Made by a program: the position numbers and the translations under genes | Notes under the pieces: model-generated | The model's input: the letters and a program-made list of their open reading frames with translations, nothing else | Databases searched by the model: none | Told to the model about the DNA's origin: nothing | Shown: piece by piece, positions 11,041 through 21,077 of the stretch | Layout of the letters: the number at the start of each line of letters is the position of its first letter | How positions within the stretch are numbered: the first letter of the stretch is position 1 | Assembly (NCBI GenBank): GCA_047967505.1 | Contig: CM106538.1 | Direction: 5' to 3' (one strand) | DNA: 64,000 nucleotides | Source of the DNA: Dipteris shenzhenensis | Taxonomy: Eukaryota; Polypodiophyta; Polypodiopsida; Gleicheniales

Positions 11041-11763
11041 GCCGTCTATGGAAGAAAATTGCTGATCTCTTGCATCCTTTTCTACCTATTCCCGCTATGG
11101 CTGATACAGACAGGCTTATGGATTGGCAATTGTACCCCTCTGCTACATGCTCTCGTCCTATTCCTCTGCCTGTTTTGACCTCCATCAAAGTCTACAAGCA
11201 TCTTCAACCTGCCCCTTGGATTCATCAATATGCTAATACTCTATTTCATATCAAGCAGCCCCTTTCATGGTGGCGGAAGAATCTCCCACTATTATGGAGG
11301 TGTAAAATGCCTTTGAAACAAAGACTCTTTCTTTGGAGATGCATGACCGGCACATTGTCAGTGGGAATCACACTTGCCAAACGTCACATTGCACCACCCA
11401 CCTGTTTACGGTGTCACGCTCGTTCAGAGACTGTCCCTCATTTGCTTTGGCATTGCTCGTCCACTCGGAATCTCCTTGGGAAAATTTCAGATCATCTTCG
11501 CCTCCGTTTCCCGAGTCACATATTTGGGAAACATTTTTGGCTATTTGGCAAGGCCTTTATCTCAATACTCACTCTTTCTCTCATGGATGAGATATTGGGC
11601 TCTTTGGACAATCTGGGAAGAGCACAATTTGGCATACTTGGGCCGCCAGTTTCAAAAGTCATATGAATCTTTTAGAGCCTCATTGCGGCAATCTTTATAT
11701 GATGCCTGCCATGAGGGTGATATGCATGCATCTTGCATTGAGCTTTTCTTTTTATGCTTTTGA
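11041..11763 (+). pseudogene. LINE-B ORF2 C-terminus with zf-RVT region
   Basis: Contains PLSWWRKNLPLLWRCKMPLKQ, then RLFLWRCMTGTLSVGITLAK and a zinc-like CLRCHARSETVPHLLWHC (C-x2-C...H-x4-C). A frameshift near 11550 moves the rest, including WMRYWALWTIWEEHN, to another frame, which ends with TGA at 11761-11763. Confidence 0.82.
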
Positions 11764-11855
11764 TCTGTGGGATACTCTCCATTCTTGGAGACTTTCCCTC
11801 TTGTAAAGTTATGACAATATAAATACAGTGCACTGGATTTTACCAAAAAAAAAAA
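11041..11855 (+). mobile_element. LINE family B, 5'-truncated
   Basis: It begins within ORF2 at a point matching 6977 and 13027 in other copies, and runs through the 3' UTR (TATAAATACAGTGCACTGG) to an A-run at 11845-11855 followed by GCGTGTG and (GT)n. Its 5' edge joins a coiled-coil frame instead of GT. This is one of the few exceptions to the GT rule at 5' ends. Confidence 0.87.
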
Positions 11856-11882
11856 GCGTGTGTGTGTGTGTGTGTGTGTGTG
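11856..11882. repeat. (GT)n microsatellite
   Basis: GCGTGTG then pure GT up to the exact start of the next truncated LINE. Confidence 0.93.
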
Positions 11883-13752
11883 TTGCATATGGACCATCTT
11901 GCAGATACAGGACAGCTTCATGGCTTGCAAATTCCAGGGGCACAGTCATTTCTTGCACAGGCATATGCTGATGATTCATACTTTATGCCCAGGAATTCTC
12001 AAAGTGACCTTTCATTCCAGGGGCACAGTCATTTCTTGCACAGGCATATGCTGATGATTCATACTTTATGCCCAGGAATTCTCAAAGTGACCTTTCTCAT
12101 TTGATGCATACACTGAATGACTTTGGCATAGCTGCTGGACTGCATATCAACTTTCAGAAATCAAAACTTCTAGCATTGAAAGAACCTGATTGGCATGCAC
12201 TTCTCTGGCCAGGCCACATTATCTCTTCCCATACTATTGTGAGGCATCTAGGCTACCCCATTGGCTGGAATATTACCCCGCAACAACAGCTCAAATGGGT
12301 GCTTCAAAAGATCAACAAGAAGCTGGAATATTGGCAGTTGTCCACTTGGCCTGTACATGTTCGACTTCGGATAGTACAATCCATCATTATGGCATATGTG
12401 CAATTTTATTTGCCTCTTCTTCCCTGTCTTTTAAGCATTTGGCTTCCTATATGTCCCAGGCTATGGAGATATTTTGGAAAAGCAAATCTCATAAAAACGC
12501 TTTGCGACTACTACCTATGCAGTCTATTTATTCACCCAAGACTCATGGGGGGCTGAATATTCTCAATCTTCAGGTTCATATGTTGGCAAGAAAGAGCACT
12601 ATGATTGCTGATTTTTTTCAGCAAAAACAGCCATGGGCTATTATGTTAGCAGCTATGTGTGGAAACATGACATCCCATGCATATGGGCATTGGATTACAG
12701 ATCACTGGGAAGCAGTCTTGACCACATTTCAGGGGAAAATTCCTGGTTCTCCTGTTTCTACTGCTTTTATTCATGATTAGAAGAGAATTCTCTCTTATGC
12801 TAAATGGACAGGTGCTTCCTCTCATCATGGCAATTCTTTTCGCTTGGAAAGCATCCATTGGAGCAAGGTGTTTGAATCGCCTCTCGCTTTACAGGCACCT
12901 ATTAAAGCATACAATCTTATGAAATTGGGCATAAGATTTGTTGGCGATGTTGTGGATCAACAAGGTTATATGCTTTCATTTCCACAAGCTTGCAGGACAT
13001 TCTCCTTGGGTCTGCATCATAGGTCCATTTGGAGAATACTTTCAACTATGTTGCAGCCATTTGTTCCGGTTCCTCCACTGTTTGTACAGGACAGATTACT
13101 GGACTGGAATTTGACTTCCTTACCTCCTGCTATCCATTCGCTTTCAATTCATAATCTGGCCTCCTCGAAGGTCGACAGATTTCTTTTTCCACCGCCATGG
13201 ATTGATAAGCATGCCAACACTCTTTGGAATTTGGATAGGCCTTTATCTTGGTGGCAATCAGGACTCATGAAAATCTGGAAAGCCAAATTGCCATTGAAAC
13301 AGAGGCTTTTCTTTTGGAGATGTATAGTGGGAGCTTTTTCCATTGGGGTGAAATTGGCAGCACGCCGCATTGCTTCCCCTTCCTGCCCCGGTTGCTCTCA
13401 TCACCGCGAGACAGTTCCTCATCTATTATGGTCTTGCCCGCACTCTCGCATATTGATCACTCATGTTTCTCATTTGCTGCGGCTTCGGTTTCCCTCTATC
13501 AGATTTGGGAAACTCTTCTGGATGTTTGGATGCCTCTCATCTCAGATGTCTCCATTCCTCCTCTTCTTTCACTGGACTCGCTTTTGGGTACTATGGACCA
13601 TTTGGACACAGAGATTGCATTCTAGGATGGGTCAACAGTTTTCTCAGGCATATGTTTTCTTCAGAATGTCCCTTAAGCAATCCTTATATGATAGTTTTGC
13701 TGCAAGGGACTTGGATGCTACTAGCCTTGAAGTGTTTTCTGACTGTTTTTGA
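11883..13752 (+). pseudogene. LINE-B ORF2, from YADD block to C-terminus
   Basis: AQAYADDSYFMPRNSQSDL (RT catalytic YADD) is encoded twice because of an 83-bp tandem duplication, which shifts the frame. One G is missing near 12427 compared with 17308, giving a second shift. TGG to TAG at 12778 is a third break. From 12844 to 13752 the frame is intact, with MESIHWSKVFESPLALQ, PLKQRLFFWRCIVGAFS, CPGCSHHRETVPHLLWSC and WTRFWVLWTIWTQR. The stop is at 13750-13752. Confidence 0.87.
11931..12096 (+). repeat. 83-bp tandem duplication over the RT YADD motif
   Basis: 11931-12013 and 12014-12096 are nearly identical. The full-length B copy has this sequence once (about 16899-16981). 83 is not a multiple of three, so the duplication breaks the reading frame. 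Confidence 0.92.
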
Positions 13753-13841
13753 GTTCTTCCATTGGGCTCTCCTTTGGAGTCTAATGTCATGTACATTGAT
13801 TTCATGTTAATATAGTAATGTGCTTTCACAAAAAAAAAAAA

Positions 13842-13843
<2 letters not shown>

Positions 13844-13879
<36 letters not shown>

Positions 13880-13942
13880 ATACATATATATGTTTTTGTG
13901 TGTGTATGTATGTATGTGTGTGTAAAGTGGTGTGTGTGTGGT
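13844..13942. repeat. (GT)n with TA/GTAT interruptions
   Basis: Long GT tract, then TACATACATATATATG, TGTATGTATG and more GT. It lies between the tail of one B copy and the 5' head of the next. Confidence 0.92.
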
Positions 13943-14017
13943 GTGTGAGGTGGAGGTCGAGAGAGAGAGGGTCTCTGCTGTTTAGCCTCACCAGGATCCC
14001 ATACAGCTTCCCCTCCT

Positions 14018-14393
14018 GTCCGTACACCTGTACGGTCGCTGTATGTTTACCGTACAGCTGTACGAACAGGCCTGGCTCACTCCCGCCCAGGTCCGGGGAG
14101 TCCCGTATCTGTTTGCATCGCTATCGCTTTACTTTTTCTGAAGACCCTTGCGTACGTCCGTACAACCCTATCCTTCTCCGTACAGTCTAGTCTCCCCGTG
14201 CCCCTTCTGCATCTCCGTCCAGTTCTGCTTCTTCCGTACAGTCCCCGCGTGCCTTGTCAGCATCTCCGTACGGTTCAGTTTCTTCCGTACAGCCTCCTTC
14301 GTATATCCGTACAGTCCGTACAGTCCCATCTTGCACGTACAATCTTGCACTTTTTCCGTACTGTTTACCCCGTACAAACCCTGCCGTACAGTT
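14018..14393 (+). promoter_or_regulatory. GTAC-rich 5' leader of LINE-B (densest cluster)
   Basis: I count about 16 GTAC cores in 376 bp, most as CCGTACA. About 1.5 would be expected in random sequence. Several are paired at short spacing as CCGTACA...TGTACGG, giving small inverted pairs. The motif matches the core bound by plant SBP-box proteins. An internal promoter is the likely role, by analogy with other LINEs. Confidence 0.55.
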
Positions 14394-14399
14394 CTGGTT

Positions 14400-14834
14400 T
14401 TTTTTCTGCCACTTCATGAGGATGAATTTCACCACAGTCGGAAGGAGTGGGCCAAACCTCCCCCGGCCCTTAAGTATAAGCTGAAGCTGCCCTCATCGGT
14501 CACTCCTCTCTTGAAGTTCTCTCAGCAAGCAGTTATCATTTTCTTCCCTGGAAAGTTACCTTCAGCAAATGATGTAGCTCAGTGGGTTCAGGCTTTGTTG
14601 GGAGGTTGCTTTGTTGAAGGAGTATACTTTGCTTCTTGAGGTTTTTATGAAGTGCACTTTTTGGATGCCTTTACTTCCACCCCTGGTCAGGCCTCTATCC
14701 CTGCTGATAGCCTAACTTCTCCACTGTGGGTTGATGTGCTCAAGAGGGGCATCCCTGTATGTGACAATGATGAGGACTATAGAGCTAATGAACCAGGAGG
14801 CCAGGTGGACGTCGATGTCATGGCTGAGGCCTAA
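14400..14834 (+). pseudogene. LINE-B ORF1 remnant
   Basis: The frame reads HEDEFHHSRKEW, matching HEGFADTRKEW of family A, then AVIIFFPGKLPSANDVAQW and FVEGVYFAS, parallel to AVILFFPGRMP and FVRKVHYAA in the copy at 28690-28800. This is the DUF4283-like middle. A TGA at 14637-14639 interrupts it. The remainder ends in VDVDVMAEA at 14832-14834. There is no N-terminal MAEYSYEKTF and no CCHC knuckle, so both were lost by deletion. Confidence 0.7.
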
Positions 14835-14882
14835 CAGCTTATACCTTTACTATGTTTTTTGGTTCGGCTGTACATATCTTCT

Positions 14883-15956
14883 ATGTCTACTTCAATTACT
14901 TGCATTACATACAATGTTCAAGGTCTTTGCAATGTCAATAAGTGGAGACTTTTTTGGCACTATGTACATAGAATGCACCCCGATGTAATTTCTTTACAGG
15001 AACACAACCAACACTTCTTGGCTGGCCAGCAAGGCCACTTTGCTGGTTATGATATCTTTTATGCTGGTACAATGCACTTTTCGGGGGTATGCATGCTGGT
15101 GAAACATGATATGCAGCCCACGGTTGCTCACAATGACCCCCAGGGTCGATGGATGGTGATCAGATGCATCTGTCATGCTGATCTTTATGAAATAGCATCT
15201 ATTTATGCCTCTCAAACTTCTGCGACAAGAGCTCAAATGTGGGCCTCCCTCAAACAATATCCATGGCTGTCTAATGCCTTTTTGTGTGGAGACTCTAATA
15301 ACTCGCCTGCCATCCAAGACAACACCACTCATTGTTGTCACATGATCCCCACTGAGCTTCAACATTGGGAGGATATGCTTTCTTTCTTGCATGCAGAAGA
15401 TTTATGGCTCTCAACAAGGGATAGAGATATGGGTTATACATACCGTCACAATGCCTTTACTCATTACTGGGCTCGACTTGACAGATGGTATTTGTTGCAT
15501 GCTCAGCACTATGCTAGTTTCACATGTGCACTATGGGTTGACCATTCCCTCTTGCTATCTGATCACTTTCCAGTATGCTTGACATTATCTATAGCACGTT
15601 TGACAAATGATATGCCTTTTTTTGGTCGTCGCCTACTCCATGTTAATAGTGCTTATTTGCTTCATCAACAATTTCAGAACATGGTGAGAGTGGCTGTCCG
15701 CCCCCTCCTCTTACATGCTCAGGAGGACATGGATTTCGCTTGGATCAGTCTTGCCCATCACTTGCAGGCTGTTATTCAAGATTATGGACGGAGTTACATG
15801 GGAAACCTCAGGCTTAAGCTGAAATGGGCTCAATCTCACAAGCAACAAATGGATGTAATCAGCTCTTATAGGCAGCTCACCTCCTCTGAACAGGATTCTT
15901 GTGCTTATGCGGTTCATATCATCCATCAAAATGATCTTCGCAAATTAAAGAAGTAG
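14883..15956 (+). CDS. LINE-B ORF2 N-terminus: APE-type endonuclease, open
   Basis: The start is the ATG of MSTSITCITYNVQGL, which aligns with MLAHIKCCTLNVQGM at 29741. An upstream in-frame ATG at 14859 is not conserved. The 357 codons include catalytic-site blocks LQEHNQHF (Glu), CGDSNNSP, RLDRWY (Asp) and LSDHFPV (SDH), followed by the linker toward the RT. This is the best preserved B-type endonuclease here and is the domain expected to choose the target. The frame ends at a TAG (15954-15956) where family A reads TGG, so the protein is cut before the RT. Confidence 0.82.
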   Translation: MSTSITCITYNVQGLCNVNKWRLFWHYVHRMHPDVISLQEHNQHFLAGQQGHFAGYDIFYAGTMHFSGVCMLVKHDMQPTVAHNDPQGRWMVIRCICHADLYEIASIYASQTSATRAQMWASLKQYPWLSNAFLCGDSNNSPAIQDNTTHCCHMIPTELQHWEDMLSFLHAEDLWLSTRDRDMGYTYRHNAFTHYWARLDRWYLLHAQHYASFTCALWVDHSLLLSDHFPVCLTLSIARLTNDMPFFGRRLLHVNSAYLLHQQFQNMVRVAVRPLLLHAQEDMDFAWISLAHHLQAVIQDYGRSYMGNLRLKLKWAQSHKQQMDVISSYRQLTSSEQDSCAYAVHIIHQNDLRKLKK

Positions 15957-18301
15957 CAAATCCGAGCTCGCATGAAACCCCTTTTGGATAAGGGCTGCTC
16001 CTCCAAAGCCTTCTTTTAAAGCCTGGATGCGGATAGGCGGAAGGAGGATATTTGCAGGATCAGGCAAGATGATTGCACCTGGACCACCTCCAAATCAGAA
16101 TTGGAATCGCAATGCTCTAGTCATTTCCAGCATCTCTTTTCTCCTCAGCCTGATCATTCGATGCAACTGAATGCAGCTAGGTCTCAATTTCTTATGCATG
16201 TTCAGCCTATATTGTCTCGAGAACAGGCTCATGCATTGGAGCAGCCCTTTATGCTTAATGAACTGGATGATGCTTTGAGTCATTTACGTAAAGGCAGCTC
16301 TCCTGGTTGGGATGGATTGACCGTTGAATTTTTCTGTGCATTTTGGGGTGATCTCAAGAACACACTCTTCTTCGTATGATCAATCATGCTTGGGCAGAAC
16401 AATCTCTCCTCCTTCTTGGAAACATGGCCTTGTCAAATTGATCCCCAAAAAAAGGTTGTGTGAGACAATGGCTGATTGGCGGCCCATATCTCTTATGCCA
16501 GTCATTTACAAACTCATTGCGAAAATGAAGGCAGATTACTGACAATATCTCCAATGTTTTGCTTGCAATTGAGTATTCCAAATATTCTAAACAAGATGTT
16601 CTCATTCTGCAAGTGGACATTGCGAAAGCATTTGACACTGTCCATTGGGATTTTATTTCTCAGACTATGCATAAATTGGGATTTGGCCCTCGGCTGGTCC
16701 ATATTATTTACTAGTTCTATTCTCATGCCACTGCGCAGTGTTTGCTTGGTAGTGGGTTGTCTAGGACATGGACTATGACCCGTTCAGTGAGACAGGGTTG
16801 CCCTCTTAGTTCGCTACTGTATGCCATTGCTACTCATCCGTTTTTGTTGCATATGGACCATCTTGCAGATACAGGGCAGCTTCATGGCTTGCAAATTCCA
16901 GGGGCACAGCCGTTTCTTGCACAAGCATATGCTGATGATTCATATTTCATGCCCAGGAATTCTCAAAGTGACCTCTCTCATTTGATGCATACTCTGAATG
17001 ATTTTGGCATAGCTGCTGGACTGCATATCAACTTTCAGAAATCAAATCTTCTAGCATTGAAAGAAGCTAATTGGCATGCACTTCTCTGGCCAGGCCACAT
17101 TATTTCTTCCCATACTATTGTGAGGCATTTAGGGTATCCCATTGGCTAGAATATTACCCCTCAACAACAGCTCAAATGGGTGCTTCAAAAGATTAACAAG
17201 AAGCTGGAATACTGACACTTGTCCACTTGGCCTGTACATGTTCGACTTCGGATAGTACAGTCTATCATTATGTCATATGTGCAATTTTATTTGCCTCTTC
17301 TTCCCTGGTCTTTTAAGCATTTGGATTCCTATATGTCCCAGGCTATGGAGATATTTTGGAAAAGTAAATCTCACAAAAAGGCTTTGTGACTACTTCCCAT
17401 GCAGTCTGTTTGTTCTCCTAAGACTCATGGGGGATTGAATATTCTCAATCTTCAGTTTCATATGTTGGCAAGAAAGAGCACTATGATTGCTGATTTTTTT
17501 CAGTAAAAACAGCCATGGGCTATTATGTTAGCAGCTATGTGTGGAAACATGACGTCCCATGCATATGGGCATTGGATTACAGATCACTGGGAAGCAGTCA
17601 TGACCACATTTCAGGGGAAAATTCCTGGTTGTCCTGTTTCTACTGCTTTTATTCATGATTGGAAGAGAATTCTCTCTTATGCTAAATGGTCAGGTGCTTC
17701 TTCCCATCATGGTAATTCTCTTCGCTTGAAAAGGATCCATTGGAGCAAGGTGTTTGAATCGCCTCTTGCTTTACAGGCACCTATTAAAGCATATAATCTT
17801 ATGAAATTGGGCATAAAGATTTGTCGGAGATGTTGTGGATCAACATGGTTATGTTCTTTCATTTCCACAAGCTTGCAGGACATTCCCCTTGGGTCTGCAT
17901 CATTGGCAGCACGTCGTATTGCTTCCTCTTCCTGCCCCCGTTGCTCTCATCACCGTGAGACAGTTCCCCATTTGTTATGGTCTTGCCCGCACTCTCGGAT
18001 ATTGATCACTCATGTCTCTCATTTGCTGCGGCTTCGGTTTCCCTCTATCAGATTCGGGAAACTCTTCTGGATGTTTGGATGCTTTTCATCTCAGATGTCT
18101 CTATTCTTCCTTTTCTTTCACTGGGCTCGTTTTTGGGTACTATGGACTATTTGGACACAGAGATTGCATTTTAGTATGGGACAACAGTTTCCTCAGGCAT
18201 ATGCTTTCTTCAGAATGTCCCTCAAGCAATCTTTATATGATAGTTTTGCTGCGAGGGACTTGGATGCTACTAGCCTTGAAGTGTTTTCTGATTGTTTTTG
18301 A
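15957..18301 (+). pseudogene. LINE-B ORF2 reverse transcriptase and C-terminus, broken
   Basis: Recognisable blocks are PFMLNELDDALSHLRKGSSPG, PPSWKHGLVKLIPKK, WRPISLMPVIYKLIAK, VDIAKAFDTVHWDF, VRQGCPLSSLLYAIATHP, YADDSYFMPRN and the zf-RVT end CPRCSHHRETVPHLLWSC. About 23 codons of the RT fingers are deleted near 16540. Stops seen against sister copies include TGG to TAG (17146), TGG to TGA (17214), CGA to TGA (17388) and CAA to TAA (17504). Ends at 18299-18301. Confidence 0.85.
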
Positions 18302-18393
18302 GTTCTTCCATTAGGCTCTCTTTTGGAGTCTAATGTCATGTACATTGATTTCATGTTAATTTTATAGTTACTGGTTTCACAAAAAAAATAAAA

Positions 18394-18422
18394 GTGTGTG
18401 TGATGTGTGAGAGAGAGAGAGG
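18394..18422. repeat. (GT)n then (GA)n
   Basis: GTGTGTGTGATGTGTGAGAGAGAGAG between the A-run of the B element and the head of the next A element. Confidence 0.88.
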
Positions 18423-18540
18423 AGTGGAGACGCCTTGCATATAAGCTCCAAAGCCCCTCGCAACCAGCCCGTGAACATCAGCGCCCTGCTGCGCTGCATC
18501 AACGCCCTGAAATCGGCCTTTTGGAGCAGTCATCAGGCGC

Positions 18541-18600
18541 CGTACAGCCTGTCAGACTTCCGTACAGCTTCCATACAGCTGTACGGCCTGTACGGACCAT
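18541..18600 (+). promoter_or_regulatory. GTAC motifs in A-element 5' leader
   Basis: Four GTAC cores in 60 bp (two CCGTACA, two TGTACGG). This is sparser than in the copy at 1044 but in the same leader position. Confidence 0.45.
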
Positions 18601-19014
18601 TTCATCTGTTGCAGTCTGCTGCTCCCACATCATATCTGGTTTCTGGACTGTTTTCCACGCAGGGTTCTGCCTCCAGACTACAGCTGCGCACTGATCTTGA
18701 AGGCCTTCGCTCCCGTTTCTCCCCTCTTCAGTGTCTGGGTCTGCTACACCTTTCCCATTGCCAAAATCTTCCATTTTCCTCTGAAATATAGTTCATCTGG
18801 GGTTTTTTACTGGTTTTTTCTCTCTTCTTCCTCTACAAAACTGTTTTCTATCCTATCTCGACATCTACATCCCTCTTTCCCTTCTCTCTCTTTACACGTA
18901 TACTCTTTTTCTCTTCTCTGTGGGTTTCCTGTGGGCTTTTTTTTGGGACTGGTTTCTTTCCTCCAATACCACTTTATAGGTACCTCCTTTCTAAGTTCCA
19001 CTTTTTACAAAGCT

Positions 19015-20139
19015 ATGGCTGAATATTCCTATGAAAAGACATTTCAAAAGGAACGTTCGGTTCACTGCAAGAAGCAAAAGCAGGCTGAGGGTCAGCATGA
19101 CCTGGTACATGATACTCTTGAGGCCCAACTTGTTTATGATGTCATGCATGAAGGATTTGCAGATACAAGGAAAGAGTGGAAAGACTCGGTTCCATTAGTT
19201 GGCCTCATGGTGGAAGTAGATGAAATTGTGGATCCTGTCAGAGAATATGCTAAAAATGCAGTCATTTTATTTTTTCCAGGCCGGATGCCACCTCCTGCAG
19301 AGATAGGCAACTGGTTGACTCGCACAACTGGTTATTATGGTGGATGAGCTACACAGACAAATGCTTTTGGAACATTCGCCTCTTTAATCCGACACAGATG
19401 CCTGGTCTGGGTTGAAGTTGTAGACTTCCCAGAATGCATGGCATCACTCTTGCCTAAAATTGCAGCTTCTTTAGGAAAAGTGGTCTGCCCACCACGGCCT
19501 AATGGCAACTCAAATCAATTTTGCATTCTTTGGGATACTGATAATCCCACACCTGACTCTTATTCAGTCACAGTGAATAATGTGGATATGGGAAGTGCCT
19601 TTTGCAAACTGAAATGGGGACTATTTGTAGGGGCTTGTTTTGACTGCAAAAAATTTGGACACATGGCTTCACAGTGTCCAATGAATCAGCATAAAATGCC
19701 TCCTACTGCTTTGCCGGTTCAAATGCCCACTAAAGATGCTCCTACTACTATTGCAAATAAAAACAAAGGTAGTAGACAGTTTGCTAGAATCCAGGATAAA
19801 GGCAAAGCTCCAGTGGTTTCAAATGGGAATGTTTCTTCACATTCACCTCCTGCTATTCCACCCTCGGCAAAAGGACAGAAACCTCCAACCGATGGATGGC
19901 AAAGTCCAAGAAAAGTTATTTCTGCTAGAAGACTTCCCCTCCCTCGCACTTGGAATGGTGCGTCTTCTAGTGGGAACACCCCAGAGGTCAATACAGGAAT
20001 TGGGATCATATGGGCTGCAGTGACAGCTAGCAGAACACTCTTCCCTGAAGAAGAGGTTGCTGCTTTGTTGTCTACTCCTCAGGTGGATATTTCTTCTAAG
20101 GGGAGAAGCACTGACCCTGAGATAGAAATGCAGTGCTAA
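19015..20139 (+). pseudogene. LINE-A ORF1 with intact CCHC knuckle region
   Basis: Begins MAEYSYEKTFQKERSVHCK. The DUF4283-like section reads AVILFFPGRMPPPAEIGNW, then two deletions (about 60 bp near 19325 and about 70 bp near 19385) remove residues kept at 28760-28900 and leave a TGA at 19345-19347. From 19438 the frame is open to the stop at 20137-20139. This part carries VVDFPECMASLLPKIAASLGK, the knuckle CFDCKKFGHMASQC at about 19642-19680, a long Q/P/S-rich stretch and the ending EEEVAALLSTPQVDISSKG. Confidence 0.85.
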
Positions 20140-20195
20140 CATCATGAAATTTGCTGTTGTACATAGTTGTTATATTGCTATAAATATCTGTAAAT

Positions 20196-21077
20196 ACGAT
20201 TGCTCATATCCAATGCTTTACACTCAATGTCCAGGGGATGTGTGACAGTAGGAAATGGAAAACAGTGTGGCTGTACATCAATAGATTTCAGCCTGACATA
20301 GTGGCATTACAAGAACACAACCAACATGTCTATGCCGGAAAGACAGGACACTACTGTGGCTATGACATTTTCTATGCTGGAGAGAAATCTTTCTCAGGGG
20401 TGGTCATTTTGATCAAACATGAGCTTCAACCTGTTATTGCCCTAAATGTCAACAAAGGCAGATGGCTTGTTCTTCAATGCATTATTCGAGGAGAGGTGTT
20501 TGAATTTGCCTCTGTTTATGCACCTCAATCCTCTAGAGAAAGAACTGAAATTTGGGATGCCATGCAACAATATCGATGGAGATATCATGCCTTTATATGT
20601 GGGGATTTCAATAATGCTCCTCAACAGGGTGACAATACCTCCAGACGTACTAATATGTTAATCCCTGAAAGGCATGCATGGTCTCAATTACTGATGCATC
20701 TGGATTTGGTGGACCTTTGGAAGGAATTGCAGCCTTTGTCACCTGGATACACATTCCAACATAATGCTTTTTCTTCTTATCAGGCACGTCTGGATCGATG
20801 GTATAGTGTAGCTCCGCAACAAAATGGGGATTTTACATGCAAAATGTGGATTGACTATGCCTTCGTGCATTCTGATCATGCACCTCTATGGTTGCGGTTA
20901 TCTTTTCATGATATGCCAGATGATAGATTGCCACAAAGACGACATCTGATCGTGAACAATAGTTACTTGCAACATGATGCTTTCAAGGCCATGGTTACTG
21001 AAGCATCTCATTTTCTATCTTCTCGCAGCCATATTCATATTGATGATGCCTGGGATTCTTTTGTTTCCAAAATGTAA
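20196..21077 (+). pseudogene. LINE-A ORF2 endonuclease domain, start codon lost
   Basis: The expected ATG reads ACG here, so the first available ATG is at 20238 (MCDSRKWKTVW). The domain itself is open, with all the residues I would look for: LQEHNQHVYAG, CGDFNNAPQQG, ARLDRWY and SDHAPLWL. This is the cleanest family A endonuclease in the window. The frame ends at a TAA (21075-21077) where the copy at 30618 reads CAA. Confidence 0.87.

Larger units (their letters stand above)
11883..13843 (+). mobile_element. LINE family B, 5'-truncated in (GT)n
   Basis: Starts in ORF2 just before the YADD block, at a position equal to about 16848 in the full-length B copy, directly after (GT)n. It runs to a 14-base A-run (13830-13843) that is followed by a long (GT)n. 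GT on both sides supports GT as the target. Confidence 0.92.
13943..18393 (+). mobile_element. LINE family B, near full length, decayed
   Basis: 5' leader with the head GTCTCTGCTGTTTAGCCTC (13971-13989) and a dense GTAC cluster, then an ORF1 remnant, ORF2 from 14883, 3' UTR and an A-run (18381-18393, one T inside), followed by GTGTGTG. Relative to other copies it lacks the ORF1 N-terminus and knuckle, about 70 bp in the RT, and about 340 bp near 17897 that the copy at 13017-13355 retains. Confidence 0.9.

Noticed and set aside
14187-14435. Minus-strand frames across the GTAC-rich leaders (also 952-1317, 7846-8262, 35577-35849)
   Set aside because: They are shadows of a repeated CCGTACA motif and encode repetitive C/T/Y/G peptides, with no conservation between copies.
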